From contig CAZMIL010000014.1 in assembly GCA_964566425.1 (NCBI GenBank), forward strand, positions 1 to 18,889: a stretch of DNA of 18,889 bases. Reading direction: 5' to 3'. Under the pieces are notes generated by a model. The model ran no database searches. It was given only the letters and a program-made list of their open reading frames with translations, and was not told the DNA's origin. The position numbers and the translations under genes are program-made. Positions within the stretch are counted from its first letter, which is position 1. Each line of letters starts with the position of its first letter. The stretch comes from CAZMIL01 sp964566425. Its GTDB lineage: Bacteria > Patescibacteriota > Microgenomatia > UBA1406 > GWC2-37-13. Below are positions 1 to 6,687 of the stretch, in pieces.

Positions 1-8
1 TTTTTCAT
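1..8 (-). CDS. Possible start of the next gene in the CDP-sugar operon (cut by left edge)
   Basis: On the minus strand an ATG lies at positions 8-6, followed by AAA, only two bases after the TAG stop of the epimerase gene. The same two-base gap separates the methyltransferase and epimerase genes, so a further co-transcribed gene is likely. Only two codons are visible and no product can be named. A 4-ketoreductase or glycosyltransferase would complete the pathway, but that is inference. Confidence 0.35.
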
Positions 9-10
9 AT

Positions 11-535
11 CTATTTAAGAAAAGGCCAGTTCATATCTCTTTCTGATATATGAGTAAGTGGTAAGGGCCAGTTAATTTTTAATTTTGGATCGTTCCATCT
101 GATTCCATCTGCATGTTTCGCGGAGTAATATTCGGACATGTAATATATAACTTCACAATCGTCAGTTAATGTTTGGAATCCGTGCGCACATCCTTTTGGA
201 ATGATCATTATTTTATTATTTGAGCTTAGCTCTACGTTCACCCATATTCCAAAAGCTCTCGAATTTCTTCTTAAATCGACGACAACATCAAAAATTTTGC
301 CATGAATACATTGAACTATTTTAGCCTCTTCAAAGGGTTTATTTTGATGATGAAGACCTCGAATAGTACCTTTATCCCTTGTTAAGGATAGATTTGTTTG
401 TACAACATCAAAACTAATCTTTTTTTTTATTAATTCAGCTTTATCAAATATTCGAGCAAAAAAACCTCGTTCATCTTTTTTGGGCTCTATAGTAGCGATA
501 ACTAATCCGGGTATTTTCGTTTTTTGATATTTCAT
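11..535 (-). CDS. RmlC-like dTDP-4-dehydrorhamnose 3,5-epimerase family protein (nucleotide-sugar epimerase)
   Basis: The 174-residue product has the length and motifs of the RmlC cupin family, which epimerises C3 and/or C5 of 4-keto-6-deoxy nucleotide sugars. Visible motifs are RGLHHQ (residues 59-64, holding the catalytic His62), the lysine of AKIVQ (about 72), IPKGCAHGF (about 112-120) and the Tyr-rich strand before DGIRWNDP, ending with KLKINWP. The family is named after dTDP-rhamnose synthesis. Here the gene is last of four in an operon that starts with CDP-glucose synthesis, so the substrate is more likely a CDP-4-keto-6-deoxyhexose, perhaps after C-methylation. It starts at the ATG 533-535, two bases after the methyltransferase stop, with no Shine-Dalgarno site. 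The stop is TAG. The family call is firm; the substrate and whether one or two centres are epimerised cannot be read from sequence. Confidence 0.88.
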   Translation of the reverse strand: MKYQKTKIPGLVIATIEPKKDERGFFARIFDKAELIKKKISFDVVQTNLSLTRDKGTIRGLHHQNKPFEEAKIVQCIHGKIFDVVVDLRRNSRAFGIWVNVELSSNNKIMIIPKGCAHGFQTLTDDCEVIYYMSEYYSAKHADGIRWNDPKLKINWPLPLTHISERDMNWPFLK

Positions 536-537
536 AA

Positions 538-1746
538 TTAAATGATTTTTAGTTTTGGTATTGGGATTATGAACTTCCCGCCAAGTTTTCTATATTTATC
601 TTGTTGCTTTATTACCTCATCGGCAATATTCCAACATAAGACAAGGAGATAATCTGGTCTATTCTCATATATTTTATCAGGAGAATAGACCAACATATGA
701 GTCCCTGGAGTATATAATCCTTGTTTTTCCTTAGCTTTATCTACAATAAAGTCTAAATAGTTATCAGCGATGCCATAATAGTTCAGGAGAATATTTCCTT
801 TGGCTGGAGCGCTGTATGCAGCGATATGTTTTCTATTTTTTTTTATTTGATTAAGTTTGCCTAAAAGACGTCTTTTCAAGTTAACTATATTTTTATTTAT
901 TTTTTTATAAGTAGTAAGTTTATTGAAGCGATTTCTCAATTCGTATTCTCTTAAATTGGTTACTCGGCGATTTATTGGGAAATTACCTTGATGAGAGGCA
1001 AGGATTCTTAAGGATCCTCCTTGCATCGGGGTAATTTCTAGATCATAAATTTCCATTCCGGCCTGGCTGAAAAGATTTTCAAGAGCAAGCAACGAATAAT
1101 AAAAAACATGTTCATGGTAGATAGTGTCGAATTTATTCTCGAGTAGTCCTCTAAGATAAGGAAATTCGAAAGAAGCAGTTCCTCTTGGTTTCAAGATTAA
1201 ACTAACTCCTTTTACAAAGTCAACAATTTCAGGGACATGAGCTAGAATATTTGCTCCGAAAATCAAATCCGCGATAACTCCTTGCGATCTTAACTTTTGG
1301 GCAAATTTCAGATTAAAAAATTCAGGGAGTGTCTTTACCCCCTTTTTGTTAGCGATCGCGGCGATATTTTTGGCTGGATCGATTCCGAGAATTCGAGCGC
1401 CTACTTTTTTAAAATATAGAAGCTGCGCCCCATCATTGCTGGCAATTTCTACAACAAGACTATTTGAATTTAAATCTAATTTGCGTTTGAAAAAGACAGC
1501 TGTTTCCTCACAATGTTTTAAGAATAAACTGGAAGTAGAAGAAAAATAGACATAGTTTGAAAATAATTTATTTGGAGAGACAATTTTAACCAGTTGAACT
1601 AAATAACACTTCTCACAGAAAGCCACTGTTAGATCATATTTTTTTTCTTTAATTAATTGTTTTTTCGTCAAGAAAGAATTGACTAATGGCATTTTGCCCA
1701 AAGAAAAAAATGGCTTGATTACGTTAGAGCAAGATCGGCATTTCAT
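538..1746 (-). CDS. SAM-dependent sugar C-methyltransferase (TylC3/TcaB9 type)
   Basis: The 402-residue protein shows the three-part layout of NDP-hexose C-3 methyltransferases. The N-terminal zinc-binding module has Cys3, Cys6, Cys44 and Cys47. A Rossmann methyltransferase domain follows, with the SAM motif VVEIASNDGAQLL near residue 98 and ILGIDPAKNIA, then GANILAHVPEI. The YHEHVFYYS segment carries the His/Tyr residues that serve as catalytic acid/base in TcaB9. A C-terminal domain includes AAYSAPAKGNILLNYY. Family members methylate the carbon next to a 4-keto group to give branched-chain deoxysugars. The ATG overlaps the TGA stop of the upstream dehydratase gene (ATGA), which suggests translational coupling and matched expression. 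The predicted product is a 3-C-methyl CDP-4-keto-6-deoxyhexose; the exact carbon and nucleotide are inferred from family and neighbours. Confidence 0.88.
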   Translation of the reverse strand: MKCRSCSNVIKPFFSLGKMPLVNSFLTKKQLIKEKKYDLTVAFCEKCYLVQLVKIVSPNKLFSNYVYFSSTSSLFLKHCEETAVFFKRKLDLNSNSLVVEIASNDGAQLLYFKKVGARILGIDPAKNIAAIANKKGVKTLPEFFNLKFAQKLRSQGVIADLIFGANILAHVPEIVDFVKGVSLILKPRGTASFEFPYLRGLLENKFDTIYHEHVFYYSLLALENLFSQAGMEIYDLEITPMQGGSLRILASHQGNFPINRRVTNLREYELRNRFNKLTTYKKINKNIVNLKRRLLGKLNQIKKNRKHIAAYSAPAKGNILLNYYGIADNYLDFIVDKAKEKQGLYTPGTHMLVYSPDKIYENRPDYLLVLCWNIADEVIKQQDKYRKLGGKFIIPIPKLKII

Positions 1747-2696
1747 AAGATATTCTTGTAATAATCAAGGATTTGACTGGCTGTAGATTTGAAAGTAGAT
1801 TGTGGTTTCCAACCTAACATTTTTTTAATCTTAGAGTAATCTAGAGATTGGTATGGAATTTCATTCTCTTTTTTATCAAGAATTCTGTATTTGATTCTTA
1901 ATCTGAGAATTTTCTCTAAGAGTCTAATTAGTTCGAGTACTGATAAAGTTTCTGTTGACCCAAAATTAAATGCTTCTCCGCTAATTTTTTGCATATTTTC
2001 AGCTAGTAGAATGTAGCCGTTTACTACATCTTCTACATAGATATAGTCTCTGACGTGTTTACCGTTACTCCTTAAATCCAACGTTTTGTTATTAACCAGC
2101 ACCTGCATAATTCCCGGAACAATCCTTGAGAAGTTCAAATCCCCTTCTCCGTAGACATTCCCAAATCGAGTTACAATTACAGGCAACCCATAGGTCTTAA
2201 AATAAGAATTAGCAATGATGTCAGTTGATGATTTCGACGCTTCATAGGGATGATCGCCTTTCAAGGCATCACTTTCGACGTATTTTTTCTTATTAAGCTT
2301 TCCGTAGGCTTTATCCGAAGAGGCGACAATAATTCCTTGAATGTTTTTTTGCTCCCGTGCTGCTTCAAGAAGGTTAACCGTCCCCATGACATTAGTTTCA
2401 AATGTTTCATGTGGTGAAACAAATGCGTCAGGGACAAGAGTTTGAGCAGCAAGATGAAAAATATATGTTGCTTTATACTTTTTTAATAGTTTTGAAACCT
2501 TCTGCTTGTTTCTGATATCGACTATTTCTAATACGGATTTATTTTTTAATTTATTGAGCGCATAGAGAGATTTATGTTTAACTTTAATGTCTAAAGTAAT
2601 AACTTTAGCCTTGAGATTAATTAATTTATTTATCAAATGACTGCCGATAAAACCTGCTCCGCCGGTGACTAAAACTCTTTTATTACGTAGACTCAT
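1743..2696 (-). CDS. rfbG: CDP-glucose 4,6-dehydratase-like SDR enzyme
   Basis: The 317-residue extended short-chain dehydrogenase has an N-terminal NAD-binding motif, VTGGAGFIGSH. Several stretches resemble RfbG specifically: HLAAQTLVPDAF, the phrase ETFETNVMGTVNLLEAAR, SSDKAYG, the active-site PYEASKSSTD (YxxxK) and RFGNVYGEGDLNFSRIVPG. RfbG converts CDP-glucose to CDP-4-keto-6-deoxyglucose with a tightly bound NAD. The protein is somewhat shorter than typical RfbG (roughly 350-360 residues), with the trimming mainly toward the C-terminus. It lies 8 bases downstream of the cytidylyltransferase gene that would make its substrate, which supports CDP rather than dTDP or GDP specificity. No Shine-Dalgarno site is visible before the ATG. 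It ends in TGA, the only TGA stop in the window, embedded in the overlap with the next gene. A related NDP-sugar epimerase/dehydratase is the main alternative. Confidence 0.8.
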   Translation of the reverse strand: MSLRNKRVLVTGGAGFIGSHLINKLINLKAKVITLDIKVKHKSLYALNKLKNKSVLEIVDIRNKQKVSKLLKKYKATYIFHLAAQTLVPDAFVSPHETFETNVMGTVNLLEAAREQKNIQGIIVASSDKAYGKLNKKKYVESDALKGDHPYEASKSSTDIIANSYFKTYGLPVIVTRFGNVYGEGDLNFSRIVPGIMQVLVNNKTLDLRSNGKHVRDYIYVEDVVNGYILLAENMQKISGEAFNFGSTETLSVLELIRLLEKILRLRIKYRILDKKENEIPYQSLDYSKIKKMLGWKPQSTFKSTASQILDYYKNIL

Positions 2697-2704
2697 AATT
2701 AGCG

Positions 2705-3478
2705 CTAAACTTTCCAGGGTTTGTTTTCTTCATTCCATATCTTATTTAAATCTTCTAATTCCTTAAAGGTATCAACAGCGAACCAGAATCCTTCATGACT
2801 ATAAATGGAGAGTTGACCTTCATTAGCCAATCTACGCAGTGCTGGATGCTCGGTTTCATTAGGTTTGAGATAATCAAAAAATTTCGTTTTGAAGACCATG
2901 AATCCACCATTGACCCAGTCAGATAGAACAGGTTTTTCCTCAAAATCTCTAACGAAATTTTTTTTATCGATTTTAACCAGACCATACTTTGATCGCGGAT
3001 GAACACCAGTGATTGTGCCAATCGTCTTTTGCTTCTTATGAAAAGCAAGAAGTTTTTTGATATTCAAATCGCTCACACCATCACCGTAGGTGACCATAAA
3101 ATATTTATCATTTTTAGGGATATATTTTTTGCATTTGAGAATTCTCTCTCCAGGTAAAGTTTCTAGTCCGGTATCAACAAAAGTTATTTTGAAATTCTCT
3201 ACTTCTTCCCTGTTTTTTAAATAAAACTTGGTGTGATGCGTTTTCGTTTCAAGTGTAAAATCAGAAGTTAATACTTTTTGATTAAGAAAAAAATTTTTGA
3301 TATAGTCTGCTTTATAACCAAGAGCGAAAATGAATTCATTAAAGCCATAATGAGAATAAGTCTTCATTATATGCCAAAGAAGAGGTTTTCCGCCAACGAA
3401 GACCATCGGTTTTGGGCGAAACTCAGTTTCCTCTTTCAATCTAGTTCCGATGCCACCACAAAGTATGACAACTTTCAT
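2705..3478 (-). CDS. rfbF: Glucose-1-phosphate cytidylyltransferase
   Basis: The protein (257 residues from the chosen ATG) is a nucleotidyltransferase of the RfbF type. The diagnostic N-terminus reads VVILCGGIGTRLKEETEFRPKPM, followed by VGGKPLLWHIMKTYSHYG and GYKADYIKNFF. Later motifs are VTYGDGVSD (metal/sugar phosphate site), GGFMVF and WFAVDTFKELEDLNKIW. It couples CTP to alpha-D-glucose-1-phosphate to give CDP-glucose, the entry step for CDP-linked 6-deoxy and branched sugars. A TTG three codons upstream (3485-3487) is in frame, but it overlaps the -10 box, so the ATG at 3476-3478 is the better start. The promoter -10 ends only 8 nt before this ATG, predicting a nearly leaderless mRNA. 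It is the first gene of the four-gene minus-strand operon. The stop is TAG. Confidence 0.93.
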   Translation of the reverse strand: MKVVILCGGIGTRLKEETEFRPKPMVFVGGKPLLWHIMKTYSHYGFNEFIFALGYKADYIKNFFLNQKVLTSDFTLETKTHHTKFYLKNREEVENFKITFVDTGLETLPGERILKCKKYIPKNDKYFMVTYGDGVSDLNIKKLLAFHKKQKTIGTITGVHPRSKYGLVKIDKKNFVRDFEEKPVLSDWVNGGFMVFKTKFFDYLKPNETEHPALRRLANEGQLSIYSHEGFWFAVDTFKELEDLNKIWNEENKPWKV

Positions 3479-3486
3479 GTAGAGCA

Positions 3487-3495
3487 ATTATACCA
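3487..3495 (-). promoter_or_regulatory. Extended -10 promoter of the CDP-sugar operon
   Basis: On the minus strand the sequence TGG-TATAAT matches a perfect extended -10 element. No good -35 hexamer sits 16-18 bp upstream, as is common for extended -10 promoters. Only 8 nt separate TATAAT from the rfbF ATG, so transcription should begin within a few bases of the start codon. Confidence 0.7.
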
Positions 3496-3537
3496 TTACC
3501 GGCAATGACTGAATTAGCTTTTGAAAGTAGTCTAAAG

Positions 3538-3546
3538 TGCTATAAT
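3538..3546 (+). promoter_or_regulatory. Extended -10 promoter of the GT2/GT-C gene pair
   Basis: TGC-TATAAT on the plus strand, back to back with the divergent rfbF promoter. A TTTTGA(AA) stretch starts at 3519, and the same TTTTGA-16-TATAAT arrangement occurs at the lepA promoter. The expected start near 3553 gives a leader of about 19 nt without a Shine-Dalgarno site before the ATG at 3572. Confidence 0.65.
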
Positions 3547-3571
3547 ATCAATACATTTTATTTGACAAGTA

Positions 3572-4627
3572 ATGAAGCTTTCTATTATTATCCCTTGCTT
3601 AAATGAGAAAGATACAATCGGGAGTGCCATTCTAAAGGCAAATAAAGCTGCAAAGGAAACCCATATAAAAGACTTCGAAATTATCGTTGCCGATAATGGA
3701 AGCGCTGATGGATCACTCAAGGTTATAAATATGCAAAAGAAAGCTCGATTGGTTAATGTTCCGATCTTAGGTTACGGAGCTGTCTTACACTGGGGAATTC
3801 TTTCAGCAAAAGGAGAATATGTTTTTTTTGCAGACGCAGATTTAAGTTATGATTTTAATCAACTGTCAAAATTTGCGAAATTTCTAGATTCTAATGTAGA
3901 TCTGGTTTTAGGTTCGCGCTTTCGAGGCAATATTCGAAGAGGAGCAATGCCTTTATTAAATAGGTATTTAGGCACTCCTCTTTTGACTTCTTTAATACGC
4001 ATGATTTACGGTATAAAAACGACAGATTGTAATTCTGGAATGAGGATGGTAAAGAAATCTTTTTATAAAAAATTAAATATGAAGAATTCAGGAATGGAAT
4101 GGGCTAGTGAACTTCTGATAAAAACAGCTCTTAACGACGGGGAGTATGCCGAAATTCCAATTCATTTTAGGAAGGACAAAAGAAAAAGAAAATCTCATCT
4201 ATTACCTTGGGCAGATGGGTGGCGACATTTAAAAGCGATTATTTTATTAAAGCCTAACAGTTTGACAATCCCAATCATGTTTTTAGCACTAGTTGCATTA
4301 ATTTCACTCAGGGGCTCATTCTTCACTTCTTTTTTCTTTGTACTTTTTGCTATCGCTCTATTTTTTTCCTATTTAGCTGCTAAAATGTTAAATTTTGCCA
4401 TAAACGGAGAGGGTAGTTTGATAGTCAATGCAATCCAAAAATTGTCTATTGTTTTACTAGCGGTTATCCTTACATTAGTTGCATTGATTTTCGTTTTGGT
4501 TATTCCTAGTGGATATTCAGAACTGAAAATAATCTCTATAAGTATAGTTATGATTTTTGATGTATGGGTTTTTCTTATCGAAACAATAAAAACACATTTA
4601 ATAAATAGATTACCAGATCACTTATAA
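3572..4627 (+). CDS. GT2 family glycosyltransferase with C-terminal membrane helices (polyprenyl-phosphate sugar synthase-like)
   Basis: The 351-residue protein begins with a GT-A fold catalytic domain (about residues 1-230). It shows SIIIPCLNEKDTI (4-16), IIVADNGSADGS with Asp41, and the metal-binding DAD at 88-90 within FADADLSYD. These are followed by LVLGSRFRG, the acceptor-side segment TDCNSGMRMV, and WASELLIKTAL. The layout resembles dolichyl/undecaprenyl-phosphate mannose or glucose synthases. From about residue 228 there are roughly four hydrophobic helices, so the enzyme should be anchored in the cytoplasmic membrane with its active site inside. The likely reaction is transfer of a sugar from a nucleotide donor to a polyprenyl phosphate. 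The next gene, 29 bp downstream on the same strand, is a GT-C-like protein that would use such a lipid-linked donor. Donor sugar and lipid are inferred. Composition is AT-rich, like the CDP-sugar operon. Confidence 0.85.
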   Translation: MKLSIIIPCLNEKDTIGSAILKANKAAKETHIKDFEIIVADNGSADGSLKVINMQKKARLVNVPILGYGAVLHWGILSAKGEYVFFADADLSYDFNQLSKFAKFLDSNVDLVLGSRFRGNIRRGAMPLLNRYLGTPLLTSLIRMIYGIKTTDCNSGMRMVKKSFYKKLNMKNSGMEWASELLIKTALNDGEYAEIPIHFRKDKRKRKSHLLPWADGWRHLKAIILLKPNSLTIPIMFLALVALISLRGSFFTSFFFVLFAIALFFSYLAAKMLNFAINGEGSLIVNAIQKLSIVLLAVILTLVALIFVLVIPSGYSELKIISISIVMIFDVWVFLIETIKTHLINRLPDHL

Positions 4628-4656
4628 ATAGTATAAAATAGGAGTCGAACTTCGAT

Positions 4657-6549
4657 ATGGGAAATTTACTACTGCTTATTTATTTCTTTATATTTTTATC
4701 TTCTGTTCTAATCAGTGGTTACTGGATTATAAAATTTTTTAGACTTTATTTTTCTAACAAGATTGAAGACCTATTCTTTGCTTTTGGTTTAGGCTCTATA
4801 GTCTATTCTTATGTTTTTATTTATTTAGGAATTTTCCACGCTTTATATAAGTCAATTTTGTTGATTGTTTATCTTCTTCCAATTGTCCTTTTCCTTTACG
4901 TTGGAATTAGCAGACAAGGATCAAAAATTGACAAGAAGTCCTTCAAATATAAATTAGATAATTTTGACTGGTTACTTCTTCTTGCATTAATATTTATTTT
5001 CTTTCCAATAATCCCTAAACTATTTTTGTTTCCTACCTCTTGGGATCCCCTAGCATATCATTTAACCCTGCCTAAATTATATTTAAAAGAGCACGCGCTT
5101 AATTTTTATTACTATTTTTCTCAAACCGCATGGCCCATTGGTATAGAAAGCTTGTATGGATTTGGGGAAATTTTTAAAGACCCAAGATTTGGAAATCTTC
5201 TTAATTTTACTTTTCTCTTTGCAATTATTATTTATCTGCTATATGGCCTAGATTACTTATTTGAAAAAAAAGTTTTAATCTTAGCTGGGTTTCTTTTTAT
5301 TTTTCGTCCCTTTATTTACACAGAGCTTTCAACGACTCCCTTTATAGATTTTGGCCTAACTTTTTTTGTTTTACTTCTTGCAATATCTTTCATTAAATTT
5401 ATGCAATCCAGAAAAATAACATGGTTAGTTATATTAGGGATTCTAACATTTTATTTGCCAATGATTAAATTCTCGGGATTTATAATCTCAGGATCATTAA
5501 TTTTTTCCCTAGTTTATTATTTGTTCATTAATAAGGGAGATATAAGAAAAATATTTTTAATTCCAAAAAATGAAATTAGAAAATATTCGGTAGTATTAAT
5601 AATCTTTCTCTTGCCTTTAGTTTACTGGTTTGCCCGAAATTACATTTATGCTCACAATCCAGTTTATCCTTTCTTAAACAATCTATTTAAAGGTTTAAAT
5701 TACGACTCTAGAAATGTCGAAACATTACTTAATGTCATCAAAAATGAGAACCTCTTCTATAAAAGTTTGATTTACAACTTTTCGCGCAGGCTCGATAGTG
5801 CAGTAGATTACTCGAATCTTTCAGATATTTTGACTTACGCTTTATTGCTGATAATTTCTGTCTTTTCTATTTTTAGATTTAAAAACTTTATTAGATATAT
5901 TAGTCTTTTTTCATTCCTCTCTTTGATTATTATTACTTTTTTAATCGGTCCATTAATGAGATACTATATGCCTGTTTTAGTTGTTTTAGTTTTAATAGTT
6001 GCTTACTCTTTATTTTACTCATGGGAGAAATTAAAAGGTAATTTTCTCTATATTTTGATACCAGTCTTAATTATCTTTGTATTTTTTACTCAAATAGATT
6101 CCGCCTTTTATCAAAGAACGCAATTTTATACCCAACAGCCTAAATTACTAAATTATTCTTATCTCAACTACAGTTTTGACAAAGCATCACTTTTTGCTCA
6201 GGATAACTATCGTGCAATTAATTACGTTAATACTCATCTAGACAAAAACAAAGATAGAGTTTTAGTATTGTTTGATAATAGACTTTATTATTACAATGTA
6301 CCAGTTGAATTCGATGACCCAACAATTTCAGGCTATTTCACTAATCCCAACCTCAACACTGCTGAACAAGTTCGTAGAGCAATGAGGAAAGAGGGAATAA
6401 CCTATGTTGTTATCAATACTCGTTGGGGAATAACTCCTGCCTTAAAAATGAGATTATACAAGGCTTTTGTGAAAAAATACCTACAAAAGGTTTATGCAGA
6501 GCAAAATCCAAACAGAACGTTGGCAATAGGAGTTTTTAAGCTAAAGTAA
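4657..6549 (+). CDS. Multi-pass GT-C superfamily glycosyltransferase-like membrane protein
   Basis: The 630-residue protein is strongly hydrophobic, with about a dozen predicted membrane helices and a hydrophilic C-terminal domain of about 130 residues. In the first large non-cytoplasmic loop it has SWDPLAYHLTLPKLYLKE (Asp130 and His135). This matches the WDxxxYHLxxxxxY pattern of bacterial ArnT/PMT-related enzymes (RgtA-D-like family), whose conserved acidic residue in this loop is catalytic. FSQTAWPIGIESLYGFGE follows, also typical. Such enzymes move a sugar from a polyprenyl-phosphate carrier to a protein, lipid or glycan on the outer face. The upstream GT2 gene is a likely supplier of that carrier-linked sugar. 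An AGGAG lies 12 nt before the ATG, a rather long spacing. The gene is among the most AT-rich in the window. The acceptor cannot be predicted; an oligosaccharide polymerase role is less likely. Confidence 0.72.
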   Translation: MGNLLLLIYFFIFLSSVLISGYWIIKFFRLYFSNKIEDLFFAFGLGSIVYSYVFIYLGIFHALYKSILLIVYLLPIVLFLYVGISRQGSKIDKKSFKYKLDNFDWLLLLALIFIFFPIIPKLFLFPTSWDPLAYHLTLPKLYLKEHALNFYYYFSQTAWPIGIESLYGFGEIFKDPRFGNLLNFTFLFAIIIYLLYGLDYLFEKKVLILAGFLFIFRPFIYTELSTTPFIDFGLTFFVLLLAISFIKFMQSRKITWLVILGILTFYLPMIKFSGFIISGSLIFSLVYYLFINKGDIRKIFLIPKNEIRKYSVVLIIFLLPLVYWFARNYIYAHNPVYPFLNNLFKGLNYDSRNVETLLNVIKNENLFYKSLIYNFSRRLDSAVDYSNLSDILTYALLLIISVFSIFRFKNFIRYISLFSFLSLIIITFLIGPLMRYYMPVLVVLVLIVAYSLFYSWEKLKGNFLYILIPVLIIFVFFTQIDSAFYQRTQFYTQQPKLLNYSYLNYSFDKASLFAQDNYRAINYVNTHLDKNKDRVLVLFDNRLYYYNVPVEFDDPTISGYFTNPNLNTAEQVRRAMRKEGITYVVINTRWGITPALKMRLYKAFVKKYLQKVYAEQNPNRTLAIGVFKLK

Positions 6550-6555
6550 TTTTTT

Positions 6556-6640
6556 GGAGCATCTGCTATGGAGGCAGGAGTTTATATTCGTCAAGGATGC
6601 TTGGGGGTCTGTGCCAGATCAACTAAAGCGTTATAACCCC
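6556..6640. other. Possible structured element (two tandem stem-loops) between the GT-C gene and lepA
   Basis: This non-coding stretch is clearly more GC-rich than its AT-rich flanks. Two consecutive stems can be drawn: AGCATC (6558-6563) with GATGCT (6596-6601), and GGGGT (6604-6608) with ACCCC (6636-6640). A weak inner hairpin, CTGC/GCAG, sits inside the first. There is no T-tract after either stem on either strand, so it is not an ordinary terminator. A 22-codon frame starting at ATG 6568 with GGAG 8 nt upstream also fits inside. It could be a structured RNA, a mobile or repeat element, or a leader-peptide remnant; no known RNA family is recognised. Confidence 0.35.
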
Positions 6641-6672
6641 ATACAATGACATATTTTGATATAGATTGATTA

Positions 6673-6681
6673 TGATATAAT
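6673..6681 (+). promoter_or_regulatory. Extended -10 promoter of lepA (leaderless)
   Basis: TGA-TATAAT, with only GAGTGG (6 nt) between it and the lepA ATG at 6688, so the predicted first transcribed base is at or next to the A of the start codon. TTTTGA at 6654-6659 lies 16 bp upstream of TATAAT, as in the GT2 promoter. Confidence 0.75.
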
Positions 6682-6687
6682 GAGTGG

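Noticed and set aside
1743..1745. UGA recoding as glycine (as in some CPR lineages)
   Set aside because: All long frames are intact under the standard code with no internal TGA, so there is no sign that TGA codes for an amino acid.
3479..3487. TTG start for rfbF giving three extra residues
   Set aside because: The TTG lies within the TATAAT box; the downstream ATG fits the family start and promoter spacing.
6600..6640. tRNA-like G/C arms in the lepA upstream gap
   Set aside because: No acceptor, anticodon or T-arm consensus can be assembled on either strand.
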